64,000 nucleotides of DNA from contig NC_061816.1 in NCBI RefSeq assembly GCF_021462225.1, positions 23,731,049 to 23,795,048 of the forward strand, given 5' to 3'. Both the position numbers and the translations under genes were made by a program. Source of the stretch: Girardinichthys multiradiatus. Its lineage: Eukaryota; Chordata; Actinopteri; Cyprinodontiformes; Goodeidae. Under the pieces are notes generated by a model. It was not told where the DNA came from. It saw nothing but the letters and a program-made list of their open reading frames with translations, and did no database searches. Below, in pieces: positions 43,641 to 55,769 of this stretch. Numbering within the stretch: position 1 is the stretch's first letter; the number at the start of each line of letters is the position of its first letter.

Positions 43641-45527
43641 TTCAGACATATCCAACAAAATGCACAAAAAACGTTTTAGTAAGTTTTCAGTAAGTTTTAA
43701 ATTCATATGTAGTGAATTGTGTGTTCACTAGGCCAATCATCCCCCTGTTGGGACATGGCTCTGCCCATGGCTCACATTTGCAGCCCAGTGGAACATTGAT
43801 TTAGGTAATATAGGCTTTTCTTCAGGGCATCTAGTAATCCCTTCACATTTACACTCAACTAATTTAGGTGGTAACAGCTAAATTAGCTGGTAACAGCTGG
43901 TAATTTAATAATTTCAGTAATAACTTTGCATTTTTCCATTTTGCTTCCAATTATACCTTTATTTTATTTATTTTCATACCTAATATGTGCTGTCCAAGAT
44001 GTTAATAAGACCTGTTTGGTGTCATGATAGATGGCGTTAAATAAAATAAAATTGGATCTTTCCTGCAAATGTTTCTGTTTGGACATGATAAAGTTGCTTT
44101 CTTTTGATCATCTGGTTCCATAAAAATGTTTGTAGTATTCATCAGCAAGATTATAACAGCTCTGAATTATCTATTCTAATTTAGCCTTTTTTTTTAAATG
44201 CAGGAAGTTCTCATTATATTGAAGAATGAGGTCACTTTTTTTGTTATTCGCTATTATTTTAATAATGTTTGGTTTACTTTAGGTTTCATTGGTCCAAAAA
44301 AAAAACTAACTCCTCAGTTTAGAAGGCTTAATAAAATTGATGAACATAAAAATGCAGAGCATGTTATGTCTTCTAGTCTTAGTTTGTCTTACCCAGTTTT
44401 ATAAACAACACTGCAGCAGCACCCTGGGGTTGTGGCTGCCTGCCCCTCTCCCTTGGTACACAAGCGCCGTTATCTTCTTTTCTGGCTTCTGCTATATAAA
44501 CCTCCTTGCTCTTTTTTTCATTCCCTGCCTCTCTTTTATAAGCTTCAACAAGCCATTTTTTTTTTTAAGTTTGACTTTCTGTTGTAGTCTCTATACCAAA
44601 TGAGTACAAGCAGGAACTGAAAAACCTCCTTTAAAATTGTAATCTTTCTGCCATTTAGCAAGGTTTTATCTGTATCTGGATCTTTTGAGTGCATAAACTT
44701 TGCATCTCCTATTGGGGGCTGATTTGAACGCAGTTTCCCATTTTAAGAGTTGTTTTTTTTATCTGTTAAAAACTATTGTTAAGAACTCAGTTCTGCTTCC
44801 ATTAATTTATATTAGTGCTATTTGTTTGATTCTTTGTGCTTTATTATATATACTTTTATCCTATTTACTCTAGTTTATCATTATTATTCGGACTCCGCTT
44901 TATTTATATAACAGGGGTATAGTTATTATATGTATTTTTGTAGCCTACCATCAAATCAAAACAGAATTCCTCAACGGGCCCCCAACATCTCCCAGAAAAC
45001 AGGCACCTAGTTTTGATCTGGTTTTTCACATTGAGTTCTACTCTCGGAGATTGCAGGGGTTTTAGACTGAGATTCAATGGCACCTAATATCCAAATCAGA
45101 ATTCCCCACGATACACCTCAGCAATCAAAAACTTTATGTTAACACCAGCAAGGTTTTGGGTTTTCTCACTGAGGGAATCATGTGATTCTGCATTCATACA
45201 CACACCCTGTTTATTATCAGGCCTCTTCAAAAACTGCAGTTCTGTTTAACGCCGAGCATACCGGCTTGCGTACTTATCTAGTGCTAACGCCAAGCTTACA
45301 GGCTTGCATATTTCTCTTTATATACTTAATTGGTTCTGTCTTGCCTGTGCGTCCATTCACATTGTCTGTCGGAACGCGTTGATCCACCCCCCGGTGCCCC
45401 TCGGTCAATTCGGCGGTTACCAAAGCAGTATTCACTGTGCAGGATTTTTGTTCTCCAGACGTTCTGGAGGCTACGCAGACTGAATCTCCACAGGCACCGC
45501 AAGGCCCCGGGTGGCAGATTTCTAGCG
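43641..45527. other. No ERV gene seen; deleted interior and possible leader
   Basis: No gag, protease or RT could be read on the minus strand between the integrase fragment and the 5' LTR. Bases about 45200-45527 are GC-richer and would be the untranslated leader. Bases 43700-45150 are AT-rich and may be foreign. Small direct repeats of TAACAGCTAAATTAGCTGG type occur near 43875. Confidence 0.45.
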
Positions 45528-45545
45528 ATCTGGCTCGAAAGACCA
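45528..45545 (-). other. Candidate ERV primer-binding site
   Basis: Five bases after the 5' LTR end, the minus strand reads TGGTCTTTCGAGCCAGAT. It begins TGG as expected of a tRNA primer site. I cannot name the matching tRNA. Confidence 0.4.
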
Positions 45546-45550
45546 AGAAA

Positions 45551-45964
45551 TTATAGAGTTAGAAAGCTGATAAACACAGACAAGTGTAAAATAAGACACA
45601 AGGTGAACCAAGTAAGTTTGACTTGCAAGGGTGAGACAGTCCTCTGCCAGAACAGCGACTTCCTTCTCACAAAGGGAAATATCCTTGCACCAGCCTTTTA
45701 TTTACAACTCACATTCCAACAAGCAAAAAGCGGGAAATGGTTCTGCCAATTCTTACAGAGTTTTCAACCTAAAACTGTAGTCATTCCCATATATGGTAAG
45801 CTTGTCATGTCCAGGGAGTGATCCACTCCAGACCGCATTCCTTAACCTTCCACAAACACCTTTTCACACAAAAAAGCAATCATAGGAATTAGAAATCATC
45901 TTAACTATAGTAGAACTTCAGACACAAATATGATTTAAATTAACTTATATAAATTTTTCCAACA
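45551..45964 (-). mobile_element. ERV 5' LTR
   Basis: On the minus strand it begins TGTTGGAAAAATT and runs to CTCTATAA, 414 bp. It aligns along its length to the 3' LTR at 39427-40209 apart from an extra 48 bp or so around 45630-45700 and the solo LTR missing here. It is followed on the plus strand by AATG, matching 39423-39426. Confidence 0.8.
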
Positions 45965-46795
45965 AATGGGTTAAACATTTCTGGATCTTATCTAAGGTTA
46001 GCTAAGGTTACTATAATAATTTTACAGACTTTAGGCCAGTTTTGAAAAAGGAACAAATAAAGACATAGCTCTACAGCTAAGTCTTTATTCATTTGCAGCT
46101 CCTTATGAAGACTTACCTAGGATCCTAGCACTTATTCATCTCAGAAATGTCATGCAAGCAAAACCTGCAGGTCAGGCGAGTGATGCCAGACACTTTCACA
46201 CCGGATTTTACATATAAAAAAAGTTTTGTCCTTTAACTTGATGAGAATTTTAAGTTGTGCATCAATTTCATGTATCAACAATTTGAATTGCTCTAAATGT
46301 TGTTAATACAACAAACAGATGTGGCTTATAAACAAATTAATAATTGAAACTTTGTCACATAGAGAATTTACAGTATTGTCCCAAAAATCTGGATTTTCAT
46401 TATCTAGATTTATTCTTAAATCTACGGCACTGGGATATAGTGCCATATATTTTAGTGTAATAGAACATATTTCGGTTACTTATATAAAGTTTGTACTGTT
46501 TTCATAACGGTAGATGGGTCATTCAATGCAAAGTGTCGCCCATTTCTCAACAAAAACAGAGAAGATTTTAAAATAATTATAAAAATCAATCTAATTTAGT
46601 GAAGGCGGTTAAGCAACCCATGATCTGTTGTAATCAGAGACACTTAAGGTCATTCTTATTGCATAGAGTATTATTATTCGGTTAACAAAGAACCGCTGGT
46701 AGTCGAACAGTTATATATTAGCTTAAACTAGCAATAACCCAATGTCAGTTCAGCTTCCAAGGCACCTGATGCTCTACTCCAGTCTTAGCATAAAT
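45965..46795. other. No gene seen
   Basis: AT-rich DNA between the ERV and the second Tc1 copy. Confidence 0.4.
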
Positions 46796-46797
46796 TA

Positions 46798-48393
46798 CAG
46801 GTCCTTATCAAAATATTAGCATATTGTGATAAAGTTCATTATTTTCCATAATGTCATGATGAAAATTTAACATTCATATATTTTAGATTCATTGCACACT
46901 AACTGAAATATTTCAGGTCTTTTATTGTCTTAATACGGATGATTTTGGCATACAGCTCTTGAAAACCCAAAATTCCTATCTCACAAAATTAGCATATTTC
47001 ATCCGACCAATAAAAGAAAAGTGTTTTTAATACAAAAAACGTCAACCTTCAAATAATCATGTACAGTTATGCACTCAATACTTGGTCGGGAATCCTTTTG
47101 CAGAAATGACTGCTTCAATGCGGCGTGGCATGGAGGCAATCAGCCTGTGGCACTGCTGAGGTCTTATGGAGGACCAGGATGCTTCGATAGCGGCATTTAG
47201 CTCATCCAGAGTGTTGGGTCTTGAGTCTCTCAACGTTCTCTTCACAATATCCCACAGATTCTCTATGGGGTTCAGGTCAGGAGAGTTGGCAGGCCAATTG
47301 AGCACAGTGATACCATGGTCAGTAAACCATTTACCAGTGGTTTTGGCACTGTGAGCAGGTGCCTGGTCGTGCTGAAAAATGAAATCTTCATCTCCATAAA
47401 GCTTTTCAGCAGATGGAAGCATGAAGTGCTCCAAAATCTCCTGATAGCTAGCTGCATTGACCCTGCCCTTGACCAACACCAGCAGCTGACACGGCACCCC
47501 AGACCATCACTGACTGTGGGTACTTGACACTGGACGTCTGGCATTTTGGCATTTCCTTCTCCCCAGTCTTCCTCCAGACTCTGGTACCTTGATTTCCGAA
47601 TGACATGCGGAATTTGCTTTCATCCGAAAAAAGTACTTTGGACCACTGAGCAACAGTCCAGTGCTGCTTCTCTGTATCCCAGGTCAGGCGCTTCTGCTGC
47701 TGTTTCTGGTTCAAAAGTGGCTTGACCTGGGGAATGCGGCACCTGTAGCCCACTTCCTGCACACGCCTGTGCACGGTGGCTCTGGATATTTCTACTCCAG
47801 ACTCAGTCCACTGCTTCCGCAGGTCCCCCAAGGTCTGGAATCGGCCCTTCTCCACAATCTTCCTCAGGGTCCGGTCACCTCTTCTCGTTGTGCAGCGTTT
47901 TCTGCCACACTTTTTCCTTCCCACAGACTTCCCACTGAGGTGCCTTGATACAGCACTCTGGGAACAGCCTATTCGTTCAGAAATTTCTTTCTGTGTCTTA
48001 CCCTCTTGCTTGAGGGTGTCAATAGTGGCCTTCTGGACAGCATTCAGGTCGGCAGTGTTACCCATGATTGGGGTTTTGAGTGATGAACCAGGCTGGGAGT
48101 TTTAAAGGCTTCAGGAATCTTTTGCAGGTGTTTAGAGTTAACTCGTTGATTCAGATGATTAGGTTCATAGCTCGTTTAGAGACCCTTTTAATGATATGCT
48201 AATTTTGTGAGATAGGAATTTTGGGTTTTCATGAGCTGTATGCCAAAATCATCCGTATTAAGACAATAAAAGACCTGAAATATTTCAGTTAGTGTGCAAT
48301 GAATCTAAAATATATGAATGTTAAATTTTCATCATGACATTGTGGAAAATAATGAACTTCATCACAATATGCTAATATTTTCAGAAGGACCTG
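46798..48393 (-). mobile_element. Tc1-like transposon, full length, copy 2
   Basis: Same family and orientation as 41315-42924, with TA intact on both sides (46796-46797, 48394-48395). Long inverted repeats are present at both ends. The insertion lies at the very edge of an older Tc1 fragment at 48396-49075. Confidence 0.92.
47075..48065 (-). pseudogene. Tc1 transposase, 14-bp deletion
   Basis: From ATG 48065 the frame matches copy 1 through D148 (FSDESKF), then a 14-bp deletion near 47473 shifts it, ending the first ORF at 47448. The second part, 47075-47497, holds D238 (FQHDQAPAH), the Trp that is a stop in copy 1, and E273 (PDLNPIENLW). Comparison with copy 1 shows the missing bases lie in the segment for the FIKGRVN region. 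No other disabling change was seen. Confidence 0.9.
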
Positions 48394-48395
48394 TA

Positions 48396-49075
48396 CTTCT
48401 GGAGTTATCTAGAAAATTAAATACTGTTAAAAAGTTCAATATTTTTTGTCACTCACTTCAGAAAGTAAAACTCCTATACCATATGGATTCATTACAAATA
48501 AATGACATATTTCAGCCTTTATTGTAACCTTGATGATTATGGTTTGCAAATAATGAAAACCCAAAATTCAGTGTCTCAAAAAAATAGAATGCTACATAGG
48601 ACCAATAAAAAGTTATATTTTAAACAGTATTTTCAGAGTTCTGAAAATTATGTTTATTTCTATGCACTCCATACTTGGTCTGGGCTCCTTTTGTATTGAT
48701 TATTGTATTAATGCAGTGTGGCATGGAGGTGATCGACCCATGGTTCTGCTGAGGTGAAATGGAAGCCCAGTTTGCTTTGACACCCGCCTTTATGTCATCT
48801 GCACTGTTGGCTCTGGTGTCTCTCATTTTCATCTCGACAATACTCCATAGATTCTCTACGGGGTTCAGGTCTGGCCAGTTTGCTGGCCATTCCATCTCAG
48901 TAACACCATTGTCAATGAAGTAGCTTTTGGTACCTTTGGCAGTGTGGGCCAGTACCAAGTCCTGCTGGAAAATGAAATTGGCATCTCCATAAAGAAAGAA
49001 GCATGTGCTCTGAAATTTCCTGGTTGATGGCTGCTTTTGTGCAACACTGGGTGAAGTTTGACTATGAATAACTAT
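48396..49075 (-). mobile_element. Tc1-like transposon fragment, older family
   Basis: Contains a degraded terminal repeat (48400-48600) and the C-terminal transposase part open at 48620-49132: YGDANFIFQQDLVLAHTAK (second Asp) and NWPDLNPVENLW (Glu), then NTKGAQTKYGVH. The N-terminal half, with the first Asp, is missing. It is closest to the element at 26787. Confidence 0.75.
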
Positions 49076-51757
49076 TAATAAGAGCCAAAGGCACATATTA
49101 ATGAAGTTTGTGATTTTAATCAAAATTACCAAGTCGGGACACCACCCGATTTTCAGGAATTATTAACCAAACATCTCTCAATTTCTGTCAGTTATTGCTG
49201 TCAACATCTGCCTGGTGAGTTGTGGTATTATAAAACAATATATGAAGGAGTGAATTTGCACACTGGCGTTCTCAAGCAGCAAGGCCTGCACACATCAACA
49301 GAATAAATACAAACAATTCATTTCCAAAATGCCAGAATTTATTAACAAAATACTTTAATACTCTTCACTATTTGTTAAAAGTATTTAACTAGGCTAGTAA
49401 CAGAATAAAACTGAAACCAATAAAACAATGTAGTGATATCACAGTTCAGTGTTCAGTATTGTGCAATCAGGATGCTCATATTTTTAAATATTTAATTAAA
49501 TAACCATTTGGTTTGCCAAGTATTTACCAATTGTCCTGGAATACCAGCCCAATATGGCAGTGGTGTTAGGAAAATAAATGAAAGAGTGATTCAAGCATTG
49601 GCATTATTGAACAGAAAACTCTGCACACATGGAATGAATTCACAACAACTTCCCCTTCAAATACAATAATTTATAAGCAAAAACAATTCAAGGTAAACAT
49701 ATTTCAGTTAACAAACTATTTACTTGGCTAGAATAATTCAATATAAACTACCGAGCAAAATTAAGGAGTTAAGGAACTAATGAATTCTGTACAAATAAAG
49801 GAACAAGGGGAACAATAAAAATTAACCAAGGTTTATCTTAAGAAATATGGAAATTAGGTTAAATTAATTTTACAACTAATTAAGAACAATAATTGGTATT
49901 TCTTCAAACAACCAGTCACAATGCAAAACCAGAAAAGTGGATATAACACTATTTTAATAAAATAATAATTGAAAAGATTACTTGCCTAATTAGAAATTTA
50001 GCCTTTTTGGATAATTTATGTTATTTGATGATGTTGGCACAGGTTGCTTTTTTGCAAAAGTGCAGAAAGACAGCAAGTGACACTTAACTTTGTTTGTCAT
50101 CTATCGATGGATTCACTAACATTAGATCGTAGTCAACTGTGGGTCCAAGTTGGAAGAATTATTCCAGTTTATCAGCAAGTCAGACATTCACACGTTTCCT
50201 CCCCCTTCCACCTCTCTGGGAGAGTCGTGAGGTGTAACGGAAAAAATGTCTTTTTTGTGTCCTTAAGGTGTTGCCTTAGTTTATTCCTTTAGGTCAGTTT
50301 TACACTTATTTCTTGTTTTCTGTTTATTGTGTATTCTAGTTTATTCTTGTGTTCCTTACTTCTGTTATATCTCTGTTTGACTTTTCCCTTGGGTTTGATT
50401 ATTTTCTTGTGTTATGCTCCACTCATGTTAATTAGTCTCCCTCCCTCTGTAATAGATATGTCAGCTCGGCTCTGGTGCAAGCAACTATTAACCAACAATT
50501 ACAATTACAATTCCTCTTAAAACTTAACAGTTTTAAGAGGTTTATTGAAAACACAAGGTAGAGAACTTCAGGTTTCTCCACCGGGATCAGGATGAACACT
50601 GAAAGGAGTAGGTGAGTTTTAGTTGGAGGTAAGACCTTCTTGCTGCAAGGCAACAGTGCTACCAACTCCGCCACCGTGCAGCCCTACTTTATATGTGAAA
50701 GTGGTATATAGTTATACTAAACTCTGTACATCAGGATGCTTGGCCTTTGATTTTATTTGCCCTCTTTTAGTGTTCAGTTTTACAGTTAAAGTCCTCTGTC
50801 TCATGTATTGTGAGTTTGAAACAGGACCAAAACACCCAGAAGAGCTTGGAAGCAGCCTGGTTATGAGAAGGTTTTAATAATAAAAAGTCAAAAGGAGAAC
50901 AGGACATGGAACCGGACCAAGAGAAGGAATCAGCAGTGAAGAATGGAAACCTGGGAAGGTAAATACAGAGGAGATGTGATAAATGACATGGGAATCAGGT
51001 GAGTTTAATAAGGGGAATGTTGAAAACAGCTGTGAGAGAGGAGTAGGGGGACAGAGGGAAGGGCCAACACAAGGAGAATAACAAAGCACAAAGGAGAACC
51101 AGTCTAAAACTACAGAATAAACAAAAATGCATCAGAACACAACATTAGGGAAATTGCTCAACAAAAAGGAAGAAGGTATAACCCGACCACAACAAAAAAA
51201 CACGGGAATTAACCATTAAAATGGAAAAAAATAAATGAAAACAATAATGAACTCAAAAATGAGAATAAACACGAATGAAAACCAATCGCCCATGAAACAT
51301 TACACGTTGTTACTTTTTATCTGCATATAGTGCATCTTTCCGGTCTCTTAACAACCTTAAATGACATTACCAGATTTTCAAGTCATTTTACATTTAATGT
51401 TTTTAATTTTGTTTCTTAACCCCTGACTGTCTCTGCTGCTTTCTCTGCGTATTTTTTATCTATCTTCAGGTGTTATCTGTCCATTTAAAGTGGAGGGCAA
51501 TTAGGCCGTCCGTCTCATTAATAATCCATTGTCAACCTGTTTAATTATTTACCTTAATTGCTGATTTAAGTTTCGCATCCCTTGACACAAAGGGCCACTC
51601 GGGAAAACAAACACACTTTCACACAAAGGTCATTGGCTCTCAGAGGTGACGGATGGATCGAGTTTCTCCTGTTGTCATTTTTCCTTTTTTCACTGTTTTT
51701 CAAATCTTTTGGAATTTCTCTTCTGTCTCTGTTTCCCATTCTGTGTGCTTGTGTGTG

Positions 51758-51794
<37 letters not shown>

Positions 51795-52200
51795 TAGAGA
51801 GTGAGAGAGCGATCGAGAGAGAGTGTGTGTGACAGTGAGCATGCAGAGTGAGATACTGTACTGGTGGATGTAAGAGGTTCTGGATCAATAAAGTTGATTG
51901 GGTGTAAATGAAAACAGAACAGTAGATACTGAAACTATTTGTCACCACGTTGCTAATGAAGCAGCAGGCAAAAGGGAATACAAATGTTTTTTTTGTTTTT
52001 TTTAATCAGCCAAATGACCAAAAATAAACTCAAGTAACATATTACTCTCGAAATTATTGAATTGTTCTACTTAATACAAGTACTTGGACATGAAATTTTG
52101 ATTGCTTGTAACTGTTTTACCCTAACAACCTGAGAAATCTAAAAAGGTATTTTTGATGTGAATGATGTGCCTTTTTCAGAACTTAAAAACAGACTTATAC
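49076..52200. other. No gene seen; LTR-like and possibly conserved stretches
   Basis: Bases 49240-49380 and 49570-49740 look like degraded direct repeats of each other (GAAGGAGTGAATTTGCACAC against GAAAGAGTGATTCAAGCATT; both with CTGCACACAT). Bases 50806-51310 have LTR-like composition but no confirmed ends. Bases 51480-51650 are unusually unlike repeat DNA and carry several TAATTG-type strings. No coding call. Confidence 0.35.
51752..51790. repeat. (TG)n microsatellite with GA-rich flank
   Basis: About 36 bp of TG followed by GAGAGA-type sequence to about 51830. Confidence 0.95.
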
Positions 52201-52239
52201 AGTACAGACATGTGCAGTTCCTGTCAGAAGTTTGCATCT

Positions 52240-52990
52240 ACTCTTCATTGGCATGAATGTCACATTATTTTGTTTTTACTTTTAATGATGCATTCAATAT
52301 TTTTTTGTGGTTCTTACTGATAATACAATATGAAGCAAACAAGTATTGGGTGCAGAATGTCTCTAACCCACACAGGGTCAAAATTACATGCAATCCCAAA
52401 TATAAACACCCCACTAATATATCCCACTTTTCTTATCAGAAATGCTAGAGTACATTTAAACTGGTGGTTTCCTGGAACTGACCCAGCTTGTAAGCATAGT
52501 CCACACATTTTCAATTTTGTTGACATCAGAACCATTCCAGACTCCGCTTTATCAGTTTCCAAACCAGTTCTGATGTGTTTGGGATCATTGTCTGAACACT
52601 CAGCTGTGTCCAAGTTTATATTTATTGTTGAAGATTTTGAGATCTTCATTATTCCACCAAATCTGTGCAATATACCAGAACCACTGGCAGCAAAAAAGCC
52701 CAATAGCATTATACCACTACCACCCTGCTTGGCAGTCGATACAGTGTTGTTAAGTTTAAAATCATTCCACTCCTCCAAACATCCTCTTTGACTTTGAGGC
52801 CAAAGTGTTTTAACTTCGTTGTCTTGTCTTTTCTCCAGAAGACATTTTGCTTGTTCATGTGGTCACCTGAAAATTTCAGTCCAGCTTGAAGGTAAGATTT
52901 TGGACTCTGGCATCCAAAGTGATGCCAGAGGCTTGCTGTTGGCTGAATGTGGTTAAAGTGCACCTTTAGAAGAAACATTTAACATCATCA
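52240..52990 (-). mobile_element. Tc1-like DNA transposon, degraded, third family
   Basis: Minus strand, 52314-52778: IMLLGFFAASGSG (usually MLWGCFAASG), then SDNDPKHIRTGL in place of the QDNDPKH block around the second catalytic Asp. Upstream text at 52709-52978 covers the region of the first Asp. Many substitutions; no terminal repeats could be confirmed. Confidence 0.7.
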
Positions 52991-53209
52991 GTTCATAGGG
53001 CAGGAACCACTTATATACTCAATAAAATGTCCATCAACATGAGAAAGACTGCTATTTTCTTAAGAAAATTTTAAATATTTAAAAAAGTTACTAATAGCAG
53101 CAAGAAAGTTGTTTTGTATTTATAAGATTCATTTGGAAAGATAAAAGAAAAGACAGAACATAATTGACAAAATATGATGTTGAGTGTTCTACTTTTGGAG
53201 TTTTGACGA

Positions 53210-53677
53210 AAATTCAACTTGGAAGACTCACCTCCACTTTCGGCTCCATCTTATTACTCCACCACGTTCTCCGTTCAACCAATGAGCTCCTGATCCACAT
53301 TCCTCTTCAGCCAATCATCCCTCCAGGCTTTGCTTTAAAATACCTTCATAACCAGAATCTCCTGCTCTTCAGCTGAGCTCCGACCCTCCTCCACCCCATC
53401 TCCACCATCAGGCTTCAAGGAGCTTGAAGCCTGATGGTGGAGATGGGGTGGAGGAGGGTTAACTCCTCAGACCTCCACTCCACCACCAGTATCAGGATCC
53501 CGGGGGAAGACTTCTCTAATTCTAACCCTAAGATGTTTATTCAAGCTCATGTCATTATCAGCTTCCATGTCTTCCACCGGAGTCCGAGCACCAAAAGAAA
53601 TCAAACATCAGCTAATAAACTCCTCTAATTGCCATCTCTGTGTTTCTTTCATTTGTGAGTCTTTCCAGGTTGAATTT
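53210..53677 (+). mobile_element. Short non-autonomous inverted-repeat element, copy 2
   Basis: 468 bp with the same terminal repeats as copy 1: AAATTCAACTTGGAAGACTC on the left and the reverse complement of AAATTCAACCTGGAAAGAC on the right. The middle differs from copy 1 by the fold-back at 53383-53459. No gene. Confidence 0.68.
53383..53459. repeat. Perfect 37-bp inverted repeat, 3-nt loop
   Basis: The arm 53383-53419 is the exact reverse complement of 53423-53459, with GAG between. Copy 1 of this element carries only one arm. Confidence 0.97.
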
Positions 53678-55769
53678 CCAGTAAATTCACACAGCAGTAT
53701 AGTTTCAGTTTCCTTTTAGTTGATAGGTTGTGTGTAGCAGCATCTTAATGATTGGTGTATCTTCTGCAACACAATGCAAAAATTCCAATTTAAACAACAA
53801 TGTCAATTAAGAATCAACAATTAGAATATAAAAAATACAGACATACTGTACTCAAACTACAGGAACCAAAAGTCAGACAAAGGCAAACACGAAATTCACG
53901 GAATCAGGACAGATTGAAAAAATTATTTTGTGGTGATACCTAGAAGCCACATAATGTACTGTAAATAACAATGGGTCTGATTTTAAGGAAAATATAGGTG
54001 AACCTGAAGTTCAGGTAGCAATAAACTGAAGCTTATCTTTGACCTGGCATGAGATTTATTTGGCTTTGTGATGGAGGAAATACTGTTCAACACCCATTCA
54101 CGTGTTAAAGGCCTAAAAGACTCAGCTTCTAATTCGATTTGTTAAATAAATAACAACCTTTAACCCCATGGCTGAAATAACAACTCCAAACACATTTCAG
54201 TGTTTTATAATGACAACAGTACACACTCGCTAAATTTATTTAGAGAAAGTTTTGGCAAATTTTAGAAAGTTTGCATGGATCCTCAAACAATTTGCACCAT
54301 AAAATATAGAAACTCCAAAGGAAAAATCTGAAAGGGAATTCACTGGTCCTCCTAAAATATTTAGATCTGAACAGGGGCAAGGTCATTTGTCTTTATGAAA
54401 TTCTTCTTCTGTAATTTTATTGTCTTGTTCTCATTTTGTCTGTAAGAAACACGTTTTAATTTTATCAATGAGTATTAAATGGGAAAATAAATAATTCTTT
54501 AAGGCCACCAAAACTGCAAAAATATGATCACATTTGATTAAAAGTGTTTTACAGTTGATTTTCCTCCTTTTATTTAACAATCAATTTAAGTTCAATTTAT
54601 TTACATACAATTATTTTAAAAATATATTTTGCTATGTTACTCATTTTATATAATTTTATTTTTTTCAAAAAGCCTTGATGCAAATATTATATATCACAAA
54701 TATTATATTATCAAAACTTGGCTGTACATACAAGTACTTGTACATACTATTCCTTTTGTCCTTTGTTCCTTTTATATACTAAAGTTAATATATTTCTAGA
54801 TGACGTCTGTTCGCTGCGATTGCTTGAAGTCAAATTCCTTGTTTGTGCCCACAGTCTTGGCCAATAAAGCAAATTCTGATTCTGAAACACTGATAGGATA
54901 TAGCTGGCGGGTTTTCTTGCACTTTTATTCCTCCAGCCTAGCAGCACTACTTTCACTAACTTGGTTAAAGTTTTGTTCGGTGGATGTTAGGAAGTAAACA
55001 TGAAGGACATGACTTTAATTACCTTCCAATTTACAGTTGTATCATGGCGTGGGTGTGTTCTGTTGATGAGAGCTTACATCACATTAGCTTTTGAAATGTT
55101 GAAATGTACAAACATACAGGCCCTCCTCCTTGGGTTTCACCTGGTTAGTTCAAAGACAGGGCCTGGAGTCTGTGTGTATGTGTGTGTGCCTGTTTATTTA
55201 CACTGTTTTTTTTTTAGAGCTCTAAAGCCTTCACACTGACCCAGGGGAACGGTACTATTCCACAAACACGTACAATCAGCCCCTGCCCCCTTCCAAACTC
55301 ACACACACATACACACACACACATTGTGTTATTTAGTTGTACAGCAGGAAAATAAAAGTGCTTCTTTTTTCATACACTTACACATATTCTTTCACAGACC
55401 CCGTGAGTCCTCCCGTTAGCGCTTGGGTAGACGTTTGGTTGTGACACGCTGGAAAAAGGCGGCGCAGCGGAACAGACTACTGGCAAATAAAAACAAACAG
55501 CACCAGCCAGATGCCAAAACAGGAACAGGAGGGGAGAAAGAATGCTCACTGAGGCACCGCTATTACTATGCACAATGAATGTGGACTCTCTGAAATCAAC
55601 AATTAAAGAGTTTAGCTATGAGACATATAATAATCAGAACTGCAATTCATCAAGTCAAAGTGCTGGACTACATAAGAATTATACTAAAAAGCAACTTCAA
55701 CAAATATGGACATTCTCTGAGACTTTACAAATCCTGAAAATCCTTTGATATTATGGGTTTATCACACTT
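53678..55769. other. No gene seen; AT-rich, small LINE tail
   Basis: Bases about 54800-54885, ending GGCCAATAAAGCAAATTCTG and ATTCTGA repeats, look like a plus-strand Rex1-type 3' tail. A short (CA)n run lies at 55300-55322. The rest is AT-rich without recognisable content. Confidence 0.4.

Noticed and set aside
50806..51310. Minus-strand LTR
   Set aside because: Composition fits, but no TG/CA ends with matching TSD could be found.
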